Below, piece by piece: positions 25,668 to 33,934 of a stretch of 64,000 bases of DNA. Position 1 is the stretch's first letter. Each line of letters begins with the position of its first letter. The notes under the pieces are model-generated. The model searched no databases. It saw only the letters and a program-made list of their open reading frames with translations, and was not told where the DNA came from. Both the position numbers and the translations under genes were made by a program. This DNA comes from an uncultured Eubacteriales bacterium (GTDB lineage: Bacteria > Bacillota > Clostridia > Oscillospirales > CAG-272), in contig URDX01000009.1 of NCBI GenBank assembly GCA_900546695.1, positions 4,978 through 68,977 on the forward strand, written 5' to 3'.

Positions 25668-26035
25668 GATCGAATCCCTCCGTATAAAAATGTTCATGAA
25701 TATTTATGTGTATCGGGCGATGCCCGTTACAACCTCTCTCATGCCGCATACGCGGCGCAGCTCGCGCTCAGCCGAACGCGAAAAATGATAAAAATGATAA
25801 AAATATAAGCGGCTGCGTCTTATGACGAGCCGCTCTGCCTTAACCGTGTGAAGGTATTATGCGGCCCTGTGAAAATAATAATATCGGTAAGCCTCAAAAC
25901 GCGCATAGGTATAGACCGAGCCGACAAAATTTCTCTGTGCGAAAAACGCTCCTGCCATTTCAGTCCGCCTCCTGTCGTATTTTTTCGGGCTCCGAAAAGC
26001 CGCATCGGAAAGGAAGAAAGTTCCTATCCCTTACG
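25668..26035 (-). ncRNA. Long structured leader, candidate riboswitch/attenuator of the ABC importer
   Basis: Between the promoter (start near 26036) and the binding-protein ATG lie about 370 nt without a gene. In the RNA sense, paired elements can be seen: CGACA (25976-25972) with TGTCG (25924-25920), GCG/CGC around TTTTT (25949-25939), TCGGT (25919-25915) with ACCGA (about 25890-25886), then GGGCCGC (25867-25861). The last element can pair with GCGGCTC (25833-25827), which is the left arm of a terminator hairpin. This is a terminator/antiterminator design. I do not recognise a T-box (no TGGNACC) or any other known aptamer. Confidence 0.5.
25809..25833 (-). terminator. Terminator hairpin inside the importer leader
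   Basis: On the minus strand GCGGCTCGTC pairs with GACGCAGCCGC across an ATAA loop with a small bulge, followed by TTATATTTTTATC. It lies about 140 nt before the start codon, so read-through is needed to express the importer. Confidence 0.6.
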
Positions 26036-26042
26036 ATTGCAT

Positions 26043-26071
26043 ATTTTATCACTTTATCCTGCAAAAGTCAA
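26043..26071 (-). promoter_or_regulatory. Promoter for the ABC importer operon
   Basis: On the minus strand TTGACT (26071-26066), 17 bp, TAAAAT (26048-26043), in an AT-rich stretch. Confidence 0.7.
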
Positions 26072-26214
26072 TATATTTTTTCAATTTTTTAATATTTCCT
26101 GCAAAAATAATCTTCCGACGCGTCAGATAACATAGCAGACGGCATATCACCTCACGTCATAAGATTCGCAACACTCTGCATCAGTTGCTCACATATCTTG
26201 TAAATGCCGTTACA

Positions 26215-27036
26215 TCACGCCTGCATCAAGCGCTCGCATATCGCGCGAAAGCCGGGGTTATCCGAAGTTGTGATATACTCTATCCCGCCCTGTGCGCGCG
26301 TGTCGGTACACATGCCGAGCGATTCGAGTCGGCGCGCCGCTTCAGCCGCCGTTCCGCGGCAGCCGTCGTAAAACCTCGCATGCGTGAAAAATTCCGCGAT
26401 GGCTTTTCCTGCATGCGGATAGTGCGTACAGCCGAGCACGACCGCATCAAAGCTCTCGCACGGCTCGTTCATCGAAGCAAACAGCGAGCGGAGATACCCC
26501 CGCAGCAGCTCTCCGTCGGTGTGACCCTCTTCTATCAGCTCCATAAGCCCTGGGCAGGGGAGCAGAGTTACGGCTGCGCCGGATTCGTAGCGCGAGAGCA
26601 GCGCGCGGAATTTCGGCTGACGCAGCGTCAGCGACGTTGCCATGATAAGCACGCGGGGCGTACCCGGTAGCGCGCAGGCGGATTTGATTTCCGGCTCGAT
26701 GCCTATTATCGGTATGTCGGGATGCAGCTCGCGAAGACGCTTTGCCGCCGCGCCCGTCGCCGTGTTGCATGCGATGACAAGCTCCTTGATATGGTATCTG
26801 TCGATTAAAAAATCGACGTTTTCCTCGGTAATCCGTCTGACCGCCTCGCGCGTCTTTGTGCCGTACGGTGCGTTTGCTTCATCGCCGAAGAAAACATAGC
26901 TCTCATTCGGCATTACCCGCACGAGCTCGCGCAGCACGGATATCCCGCCGACGCCCGAATCGATTACCGCTATCGGTGTGCGGCGCGCGGTTTCCCGTGC
27001 GGAATCCTCATTTATGGTTATACATTCATCAGTCAT
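26215..27036 (-). CDS. murI: Glutamate racemase
   Basis: This 273-residue enzyme interconverts L- and D-glutamate for peptidoglycan. The two catalytic Cys are in VIACNTATGAAAK (about residue 91) and VLGCTHYPH (about residue 202). Supporting motifs are AVIDSGVGGISVLREL at the N-terminus (phosphate/substrate loop), FGDEANAPYGTK and PIIGIEPEIK. The first about 18 residues are an extra charged stretch; the next clear family residue is in TPIAVIDSG, but no better start is seen. It is monocistronic with its own consensus promoter, divergent from the fucosidase gene. Confidence 0.93.
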   Translation of the reverse strand: MTDECITINEDSARETARRTPIAVIDSGVGGISVLRELVRVMPNESYVFFGDEANAPYGTKTREAVRRITEENVDFLIDRYHIKELVIACNTATGAAAKRLRELHPDIPIIGIEPEIKSACALPGTPRVLIMATSLTLRQPKFRALLSRYESGAAVTLLPCPGLMELIEEGHTDGELLRGYLRSLFASMNEPCESFDAVVLGCTHYPHAGKAIAEFFTHARFYDGCRGTAAEAARRLESLGMCTDTRAQGGIEYITTSDNPGFRAICERLMQA

Positions 27037-27080
27037 TACAGTGTCCGTTTAAAGCCCCGACGGGCTGTATTTTCTCCCGT

Positions 27081-27109
27081 ATTCTATCATTATATGTATT
27101 GTTTGTCAA
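27081..27109 (-). promoter_or_regulatory. Promoter for murI
   Basis: On the minus strand TTGACA (27109-27104), 17 bp, TAGAAT (27086-27081). The short leader contains a 5-bp AGCCC/GGGCT hairpin at 27053-27066. Confidence 0.75.
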
Positions 27110-27206
27110 GGGCGCGACGGGCGGTGGCGGCATGAGCGTGCGGGCGGGGAGCGGGCGTGCGGATAATTTTATAATAAAAATATGTGTGATAAAATCGCCG
27201 AGATTG

Positions 27207-27236
27207 TTGACAGGCACGGAAGGGATGTGCTATACT
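27207..27236 (+). promoter_or_regulatory. Promoter for the GH95 gene
   Basis: TTGACA (27207-27212), 18 bp, TATACT (27231-27236), with TGC before the -10 box. Confidence 0.72.
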
Positions 27237-27296
27237 GACAGCAACATTTCATTTTTGAAAGGATTGCCCCCGTCGCGGCGGGCAAAGGTCATGGTT

Positions 27297-29939
27297 ATGA
27301 AAAAACTGAGAACGCTGTATTTCTCACCCGCAGAGGACAGCTATTACGGCTGGGAGACCTATTCCATACCGATAGGAAACGGCTACCTCGGCGCAAATAT
27401 CTTCGGCAGGACCGATCGCGAGCGCATTCAGATAACACAGAACAAGTTCGTCGATAAGGATTCGCTCGGACTTACCGATTTTGCCGATCTATATTTCGAG
27501 CTCGGACATGAGGATGTCAGCGGCTACCGTCGCTGGCTCGATATCGACAATTCGCTCTCGGGCGTTGAGTACGACTGCGCAGGCGTTCATTATACCCGCG
27601 AGACCTTCGCGTCCTATATCGACCGCGTCATCGTAACGCGCCTTGAGGCATCCCGCAGCGGAGCGCTCAGCTTAACATATAAGCCCGAGTTCCTGTACGT
27701 GCGCGATTATTCGAGAGAGCCCGGCGACGGCTGCGGAAGAACCGCAGAGATAAGATGGGACGGCAGCAGAATGATTGCAAAGGGTCAGATAAACTACTAC
27801 CGCATTCAGTATGCGGCGATATCCGACCTTGAGACCGACGGTACCGTTACTGCGGTCGACGGCGGCATCAGAGTTGACGGCGCAAGCTATGCGGTCGTTC
27901 GCTTCTGCACCGACACTAACCTTGACCTTCGCCCCGAGGTATTCCTTGAGGATGACCCGTCAAAGAAGCTTATTTACCGTGACATGGAGTCCGAGGTCAC
28001 CGCTATGGCGGATCACGCCGCATCCGTCTCTTACGATGAGCTGCGCAGCCGTCACATCGCCGACTATCGCACCATCTACTCCCGCGCGGAGTTCGAGCTC
28101 GATTCTCCCGACGACGTTTACGAGGCAGAGACGACCGAGCTTATCCGCCGCTATCTTGCGGGCGAGAAGATACCGTATCTTGAGATGGTATACTTCCAGT
28201 TCGGACGTTATCTGCTCATCTCCTGCTCGCGCCCGGGCTGTCTGCCCGCAAACCTTCAGGGTGTGTGGAACGGCGCAGAGAACGCTCCGTGGGGCGCAGG
28301 CTATTGGTTCAATATCAATGTTCAGATGAACTACTGGCCCGTGTTCAATACGAATATGGCAGAGCTTTTCGGCGCGTTTGCCGACTATTTCGAGGCGACC
28401 GTTCCGAACGGTCACCGCAAGGCGAGCGAGTTCGTTCTCGAGAACAATCCCTCTCAGTATGAGGAGGGCGAGGGCGCATGCGGGTGGGCTATCGGTACGA
28501 ATAACTGGGCGCTTGAGACGTCGGGTCCCGACCGCTGCGGCGGTCCCGGAAACGGCGGTCTTGCGTCTAAGCTGATGTGGGACTACTGGGACTTCACACG
28601 CGACAAGACTGTGCTTGAGAGATATACCTACCCAACGCTCAAGGATGTAAGTAAGTTCTCGGTAAAGGCTGTGCGCAAGTACGGCGACGAATACCTCGTA
28701 GCACCCTCCGTATCGCCCGAGCAGGTCATCAACGGCGCATGGGTCGGCGGCTCCTTCCCGTATGTTACGGTCGGCTGCGCATACGACCAGGAGATGGTGC
28801 ATGAGAACGGCAAGGACTTTCTCCGCGCGGCGGAGCTTCTCGGTAAGGACGGTCCCGAAGAGAAGCTTCAGCGCGAGCAGATAGACCATTATTCCCCCGT
28901 TCTTGTCGGATGGTCGGGACAGGTCAAGGAGTTCCAGGAGGAGAATTTCTACGGCGAGATAGGCGAGTGGTGGCATAAGCACCTTTCGCACATGATGGCT
29001 ATCTATCCCGGAAACACCATCAGCGCTGCTACCCCCGTATGGAGAGATGCCGCTGCCGTTTCGCTCCATTATCGCTCCGAGAAGAACATGCAGACCGGCT
29101 GGTCGGTCGCTCACCGCGTCAACGCATGGGCGAGAACGGGCGAGGGAGAGGAGTGCTACCATTGTCTGCGCTTCCTTATCGGCAGACGTACATACCCCAA
29201 CCTCTTTGACGCTCACCCGCCGTTCCAGATAGACGGTAACTTCGGCGGCACCGCAGGTATCGCAGAGATGCTGCTCCAGAGCCATGACGGCTATATCAAT
29301 ATCTGCCCCTGCCTGCCCGATGATTGGAGCAAGGGACGCTTCAAGGGACTTGTTGCAAGAGGCAACTTCGTTATCGACGCAGAGTGGAAGGATTCCACCC
29401 CGCACACCGTCAGCGTTCTTTCGCGCGTAGGCGGCAAGGCGGTCATTCACTCGGGTAATATTTCGCTCGCACGAGTAACCGTTGACGGCAAGCCCGTCGA
29501 GACCGAGAGCGACGGTATTGATTTCATTTCCTTCGATACCGAGGCAGGAAAGACCTATCTGCTCGAGGGCATTCCCGCAAAGCACAGAATTACCCGCCCG
29601 ACCGATCTCCGCATCGACCGCGATACGCTTACCATGACATGGAACGGCGCAGATGAGGACGTTACATATACCGTCTACCGCGCATGCGATCAGTCTAAGA
29701 CCTATGAGAAGATCGCAGATGGTCTTACCGAGCGCAGCTACACCGATACGGGCATTGTTTTTGCCGATCACGATATCGTTATCTATAAGATAACCGCAGT
29801 ATCCGCAGACGGAACTACCGAGAGTATGGGTGTTCACGACGTTATCAATCACGCTACGCAGAAGCAGATTGACCGTTGGCAGCTTATGCACGAGGAAAAG
29901 GACGTTGCACCGTACTACGATCAGTGGATAAAGTATTGA
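27297..29939 (+). CDS. GH95 family alpha-L-fucosidase, intracellular
   Basis: This 880-residue protein starts at MKKLRTLYF (27297), 8 nt after AAAGG; an ATG two codons upstream is too close to the site. The N-terminal beta domain (PIGNGYLGANIFG) is followed by the alpha/alpha barrel with the GH95 signature SRPGCLPANLQGVWN (about 312) and FNINVQMNYWP (about 338), containing the two Asn that act with the catalytic base relay, and FQIDGNFGGTAG (about 643) with the Asp. A fibronectin III-like domain (about 765-855) ends the chain. GH95 enzymes remove alpha-1,2-fucose, or alpha-L-galactose, from host or plant glycans. There is no signal peptide, so it should act on imported oligosaccharides. No fucose catabolic genes are adjacent. 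Confidence 0.88.
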   Translation: MKKLRTLYFSPAEDSYYGWETYSIPIGNGYLGANIFGRTDRERIQITQNKFVDKDSLGLTDFADLYFELGHEDVSGYRRWLDIDNSLSGVEYDCAGVHYTRETFASYIDRVIVTRLEASRSGALSLTYKPEFLYVRDYSREPGDGCGRTAEIRWDGSRMIAKGQINYYRIQYAAISDLETDGTVTAVDGGIRVDGASYAVVRFCTDTNLDLRPEVFLEDDPSKKLIYRDMESEVTAMADHAASVSYDELRSRHIADYRTIYSRAEFELDSPDDVYEAETTELIRRYLAGEKIPYLEMVYFQFGRYLLISCSRPGCLPANLQGVWNGAENAPWGAGYWFNINVQMNYWPVFNTNMAELFGAFADYFEATVPNGHRKASEFVLENNPSQYEEGEGACGWAIGTNNWALETSGPDRCGGPGNGGLASKLMWDYWDFTRDKTVLERYTYPTLKDVSKFSVKAVRKYGDEYLVAPSVSPEQVINGAWVGGSFPYVTVGCAYDQEMVHENGKDFLRAAELLGKDGPEEKLQREQIDHYSPVLVGWSGQVKEFQEENFYGEIGEWWHKHLSHMMAIYPGNTISAATPVWRDAAAVSLHYRSEKNMQTGWSVAHRVNAWARTGEGEECYHCLRFLIGRRTYPNLFDAHPPFQIDGNFGGTAGIAEMLLQSHDGYINICPCLPDDWSKGRFKGLVARGNFVIDAEWKDSTPHTVSVLSRVGGKAVIHSGNISLARVTVDGKPVETESDGIDFISFDTEAGKTYLLEGIPAKHRITRPTDLRIDRDTLTMTWNGADEDVTYTVYRACDQSKTYEKIADGLTERSYTDTGIVFADHDIVIYKITAVSADGTTESMGVHDVINHATQKQIDRWQLMHEEKDVAPYYDQWIKY

Positions 29940-30004
29940 TTGTATATCGCGCGACCGCTGCTTGGTTTGTGCTTGAAATTTAATAACGCGACTCCTTGAT
30001 AAGT

Positions 30005-30046
30005 ACGACCGCCCGAATCACATTTTACGGTGATTCGGGCGGTCGT
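30005..30046. terminator. Intrinsic terminator after the GH95 gene
   Basis: A perfect 17-bp stem (30005-30021 with 30030-30046, core GACCGCCCGAATCAC) with an 8-nt loop is followed by TATTTTAG. It lies between convergent genes and may serve both. Confidence 0.85.
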
Positions 30047-30074
30047 TATTTTAGTTATTGGGTGGATTCAACCT

Positions 30075-31757
30075 TCAGTCCGCGCTGTACAGATAGATGC
30101 GTGTGCCGTCGCGGATGATGTGTGCGACCGTGTGTGTGTCGTCGCGGAGCGTGTCGCCGACGAGGGTAAGCGGGTGCAGAGAGGAGTCGGTGTCACTATA
30201 TAGGTAGTAGAGGTCATACGAGTATATCGCTTCGGCATCGGTGCTGCGCAGTGCTGCAACGGGTGCTTCTTCGGTGCACAGGTCCATCGGGGTCACTGTA
30301 TAGCCGCGCGGTGCGCGATAGCGTGTTGTGAGCGAGCCTGCAAGCGACCAAACGGATGCGGCGATAGTCTGAACATGCTCGTGATAAAGGTAGTTTTGCG
30401 ATTCTGTCGCGCTGTGTGTGCCGACAACGGCAATTTTCAGCTTACCGTCCGGCGCATTTGCGGCAGCTGCCGACCATTCGCTGTCCATCGCTGTCAGCGT
30501 ATCGGTCAGGCGCTCGCCGTAAAGATAGCTCTCGCGGTAATCGTGCAGCTCGGAGAGCGAGCCGAACAGGAACACAAGCGACATCAGACCGCAAACTGCG
30601 CCGTACGCAATCCGTCTGCCGCGAGCGGGCAGCGGGCGGCAGAGCAGCCGCAGCACGGCATCGCCGAGCAGACAGAGACCGGGCAGCGACGGCGTTATTG
30701 CGCGCATCGAGAACCACGGTTCGCCGACTATCAGATGCACCGACATCGGCGCAAGTGTCAGCAGTACACCGACCGCAGCCGTCAGCAGAGCGGGGCGGCG
30801 CGAACTATCGGGCTGCTTATCGCTGCAGCGGTACGCGAGGCTGCCGAGAAGTGCGGAGAGCACGACCGCGCAGACGGTAAACAGCAGCTTTCCGTCCGAC
30901 AGTGCGAGCTGCACGCCGCGTAAAAATCCGCGGTAGATTATGCGCGGTGATGCGTCGAGTATTGCTTCCTTCATCTGACCGAGCAGTGTCGGAAAGACAT
31001 AGGTATGCCACCAGCTGTTCGTCGGCAGCACCATCGAAACTCTTGAGCCTGTTGCGCTGTCGGGCGCGGCAAAGTGAGCGCAGACTGCGAAATACAGCAT
31101 GACAGCAGGGATAAACGCAAGACCGAGCAGGGCGCGCGGTGTGCGTTTCTTTCCGATAAGGTGCGATGCGGCGATCAGAACCGTCACCGTCACCGAGAGG
31201 GCGAGCAGCTGCTCGTAAAAGCCGACGGATAGCAGCAGTGCGACACAGTACAGCGGCGCGTAGTACCACTTGCCCGTTTCGATGAAGCGGAGCAGCAGGA
31301 GCGCGGAGAGGGCGGTGAACAGCATTGCCGTTACGATGCGGTTTGACGACGATATCCAGTAGGTGCCCTCAAAATTAACGGGGATGAGTATCAGCGCGGC
31401 GGAAAAGGCGATGCCAACGCGAAAATATCTGCCCATGACCGCGCGGAAAAGCTCCGCCGTCAGTGCGAGCATCAGGGCGGTAACGAGCATCGGCAGCAGC
31501 GGACGCATGATGAGCTTTCCCCAGACAAAGATATCGCCGAGTGCGGCAAGCGGACGGGTCGACAGCAAGCCGTTTGCGGTGACGGTGAGCCACGGGGATT
31601 CGCTCTGCGAGTACAGTATCAGCTGAATGTAATCGTCGAGCTGGAGAAAATACTGTGTGCCGTATGCGGTAAAGCGCAGCAGCGCCGCAAAAAAGAGCGC
31701 AAGGAAAGAATAGATGCGCTCTTTCCGCGTATATTTGCGTGAGATCAGATCTTCCAT
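30075..31757 (-). CDS. Multi-spanning membrane protein, GT-C glycosyltransferase-like
   Basis: This protein has 560 residues from MEDLISRKYTRKERI (31757). The ribosome site is poor; a GTG at 31892 overlapping the mrp stop would add 45 low-complexity residues and is less likely. About eleven hydrophobic segments occupy residues 10-420, followed by an outside-type globular tail (about 430-560). The first loop has an Asp pair in YFLQLDDYIQLIL, a position typical of GT-C polyprenyl-phosphate sugar transferases, and FEGTYWISSSNRIVT follows. Such proteins decorate cell-surface glycans. The donor and acceptor are unknown. The tail ends in an Asp/Tyr-rich region. Confidence 0.6.
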   Translation of the reverse strand: MEDLISRKYTRKERIYSFLALFFAALLRFTAYGTQYFLQLDDYIQLILYSQSESPWLTVTANGLLSTRPLAALGDIFVWGKLIMRPLLPMLVTALMLALTAELFRAVMGRYFRVGIAFSAALILIPVNFEGTYWISSSNRIVTAMLFTALSALLLLRFIETGKWYYAPLYCVALLLSVGFYEQLLALSVTVTVLIAASHLIGKKRTPRALLGLAFIPAVMLYFAVCAHFAAPDSATGSRVSMVLPTNSWWHTYVFPTLLGQMKEAILDASPRIIYRGFLRGVQLALSDGKLLFTVCAVVLSALLGSLAYRCSDKQPDSSRRPALLTAAVGVLLTLAPMSVHLIVGEPWFSMRAITPSLPGLCLLGDAVLRLLCRPLPARGRRIAYGAVCGLMSLVFLFGSLSELHDYRESYLYGERLTDTLTAMDSEWSAAAANAPDGKLKIAVVGTHSATESQNYLYHEHVQTIAASVWSLAGSLTTRYRAPRGYTVTPMDLCTEEAPVAALRSTDAEAIYSYDLYYLYSDTDSSLHPLTLVGDTLRDDTHTVAHIIRDGTRIYLYSAD

Positions 31758-31878
31758 AATAAATACATTACAGGGCGCTGCCGATGCAGCGGTCGATGCA
31801 CTTGCTTCGGTCGGCGCTGAGGGGATAATTTTTTTATGATCTGTCGGTGTCGGATAACCGCAGGTGCATGTGTGACCG

Positions 31879-32727
31879 TCAGTTCTTCGCACTTGTCAGC
31901 TCTTTGACAGCGTCGTCCATATAGTCGACGTTATGTGCTTCAATTCTTCCGCTGTCGCAGAGCGCAGCAAGCTGCGGATCAAACGGCATGCGTGCGAGCA
32001 CGGGGATACCGTACTGTGCGGCGAGGCTGTCTATCTTGCTCTTGCCGTACAGCTCGATGTGCTTTCCGCAGTCGGGGCAGACGGCGTAGCTCATGTTTTC
32101 GACTATGCCGAGCACGGGAATATCCATCATCTCAGCCATGCGGACCGCCTTTCCGACTATCATCGAGACGAGCTCCTGCGGGCTTGTCACGATAACGATG
32201 CCGTCGAGCGGGAGCGACTGGAATACGGTGAGCGGCACATCGCCCGTTCCGGGCGGCATATCAACGTACATATAGTCAACGTCGCCCCAACGGACATCGG
32301 TCCAGAACTGCTTTACCGTGCCCGCAATGACGGGACCGCGCCATACGACGGGAGCAGTCTCCTCCTGCAGCAGCAGATTTATCGACATGATCGGGATGCC
32401 GGATGCGGTGCGGGGTGCGTCCATTCCGCTGTCATCGCCCGTTATGCGGATGTCGTGCATGCCGAATATCTGCGGGATAGAAGGGCCTGTAATGTCGGCA
32501 TCGAGAACAGCCGTGCTATATCCGAGACGCTTTGTACCGACCGCGAACAGACTTGTTACGAGCGATTTGCCCACGCCGCCCTTGCCGCTGACAACTCCGA
32601 TAACATGACTGACGTTCGAGCCTGCGTTTGCGGGCGCAAGCAGCGATTCGGGCGCATTCTTAGAGGGGCAATCGGCTCCGCAGGACGAGCAGTCGTGCGT
32701 ACATTCGTTATTCTTTTCGTTTTCCAT
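31879..32727 (-). CDS. Mrp/NBP35 (ApbC) family Fe-S carrier ATPase
   Basis: This 282-residue protein starts at MENEKNNEC (32727) after AAAGGAAA. The N-terminus has four cysteines (CTHDCSSCGADC, 8-19) as in Nbp35-like proteins. The deviant Walker A is VVSGKGGVGKS (about 52-62), switch I and II are VLDADITGPS and VDMPPGTGD, and the bridging cluster motif is CPDCGKH near 225. It binds and transfers [4Fe-4S] clusters to apo-proteins. This fits the many Fe-S enzymes in the window (activase, LeuC, IlvD, ferredoxin). It is transcribed from its own promoter. Confidence 0.9.
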   Translation of the reverse strand: MENEKNNECTHDCSSCGADCPSKNAPESLLAPANAGSNVSHVIGVVSGKGGVGKSLVTSLFAVGTKRLGYSTAVLDADITGPSIPQIFGMHDIRITGDDSGMDAPRTASGIPIMSINLLLQEETAPVVWRGPVIAGTVKQFWTDVRWGDVDYMYVDMPPGTGDVPLTVFQSLPLDGIVIVTSPQELVSMIVGKAVRMAEMMDIPVLGIVENMSYAVCPDCGKHIELYGKSKIDSLAAQYGIPVLARMPFDPQLAALCDSGRIEAHNVDYMDDAVKELTSAKN

Positions 32728-32767
32728 GACATTTCCTTTCGGCAAATGAAATAATAATGATAGGAGT

Positions 32768-32796
32768 ATTATATACCAAGTGTGCGGATTTTACAA
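32768..32796 (-). promoter_or_regulatory. Promoter for mrp
   Basis: On the minus strand TTGTAA (32796-32791), 17 bp, TATAAT (32773-32768). Confidence 0.7.
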
Positions 32797-32804
32797 GCCC
32801 CGCA

Positions 32805-33746
32805 TTACGATTCGAGCCACAATTTTGCAACGCCCATGTATTCGCGCAGGGTGTAGATGAGGGTGCTGCCTATGTTTTCGTCATATGCGGGATATGTTTC
32901 TATCTCCCGGCCGAGCGCGCGGGAGAGCATGCGTATTCGCGGCAGATGGTATTCGCTCGATACGCCGACGAGCCGTCTGCCGTCTGTGCCGCTGCTCTGT
33001 GCGGGGGCTGTACTGCCGTCCGATGCTGCGTCATTCGCTGCCGCTCCCGTCTCCGAGCCGCCCGATGTTGATGCGGTCGAGCTGTCCGATTCCGAGCTGC
33101 CAGACGTTGACGCAGCCGCGCCGTCTGATTCCGAGCCCGTCAGGATGGCAAAGGTATATTCAAGGTTTTCGCTTGTGTTTGTCGATCTGTCCTCGAGCGT
33201 TATGCGCTCTTCGGCTATTCCGTGTGAGACAAGATAACGCCGCATCGCTTCCGCTTCGCTTATCGCTTCATTCGAGCCCTGACCGCCCGACACGACGCAG
33301 TCGGCATCGGGGTAGCGCTCGAGCAGCGACAGCGCGGCATCGAGGCGTGTAGTGAGCGTGCGCCCGGGCTTCTCTCCGCGCACATAGCAGCCGAAAACGA
33401 CAACGGTCATCTGCTCGTTCTCGGGAAGAGAATCAAGCCTTGCTTTGCTCGCCGCCGCAGTCGAAAGCGAGTAGGTGAGAAACGCGATATACGTCGCGAG
33501 AAAAAGCGACATTCCCGCAAAAAGCACGCGCCGCAGCCATCGCGGCAGTACCTTATATCCGAACAGCGCAACGCATGCGAGCGTAAAGGCGCAGAACGGC
33601 ATGACGAACGCCATTGCCGAGAATCTTGTAACAAAAGTATTGATAAGATATGCACCGAGCAGCAGGGCGGTAATTGCCGAAACGATGAGGTATAGATATT
33701 TCGGCAGCTGCGGTGCGGTTTTGTCGGTGCTTTTTTCGGTATTCAT
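32805..33746 (-). CDS. DUF218 (ElyC/SanA/YdcF-type) membrane protein
   Basis: This 313-residue protein starts after GGGAGG. Three membrane helices occupy about 17-90. The DUF218 domain follows: VVVFGCYVRGEKPGRTLTTR (about 113-132), DCVVSGGQGSNEAISEAEAM, EDRSTNTSENLEYTFAIL and GVSSEYHLPRIRMLSRAL. Between the last two, residues about 204-257 are a low-complexity Ser/Ala/Gly/Asp insertion not normal for the family. DUF218 proteins of Escherichia coli (ElyC, SanA) affect envelope polymer synthesis. The role here is unknown but likely at the cell surface. Confidence 0.8.
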   Translation of the reverse strand: MNTEKSTDKTAPQLPKYLYLIVSAITALLLGAYLINTFVTRFSAMAFVMPFCAFTLACVALFGYKVLPRWLRRVLFAGMSLFLATYIAFLTYSLSTAAASKARLDSLPENEQMTVVVFGCYVRGEKPGRTLTTRLDAALSLLERYPDADCVVSGGQGSNEAISEAEAMRRYLVSHGIAEERITLEDRSTNTSENLEYTFAILTGSESDGAAASTSGSSESDSSTASTSGGSETGAAANDAASDGSTAPAQSSGTDGRRLVGVSSEYHLPRIRMLSRALGREIETYPAYDENIGSTLIYTLREYMGVAKLWLES

Positions 33747-33772
33747 GCTGTCTGCCTCCCATTTTTTATTAT

Positions 33773-33801
33773 ATTATAGCATGTTTCGCCCCCGAAATCA
33801 A
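33773..33801 (-). promoter_or_regulatory. Promoter for the DUF218 gene
   Basis: On the minus strand TTGATT (33801-33796), 17 bp, TATAAT (33778-33773). It is back to back with the promoter of the EIIC gene. Confidence 0.75.
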
Positions 33802-33843
33802 GTCCGGCGGGGTGTGCAGGTGCAACCGACCGCCGATTTTCGC

Positions 33844-33872
33844 TTGATTTATTGCTCGGGATATGATATAAT
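33844..33872 (+). promoter_or_regulatory. Promoter for the PfoR-like EIIC gene
   Basis: TTGATT (33844-33849), 17 bp, TATAAT (33867-33872). Confidence 0.72.
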
Positions 33873-33934
33873 GGCGCAAATTAACATTTTTACCGCGACA
33901 CGCGGATACCGCGCTCACGGAGAAAGGCACCGTA

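Noticed and set aside
25668..26035. T-box in the ABC importer leader
   Set aside because: The core TGGNACCGCG sequence is absent and no stem I base or AG-bulge block is seen, so it is kept as an unassigned leader.
27960..29891. Minus-strand open frame opposite the GH95 gene
   Set aside because: The sense strand has the full GH95 signature; the antisense has none.
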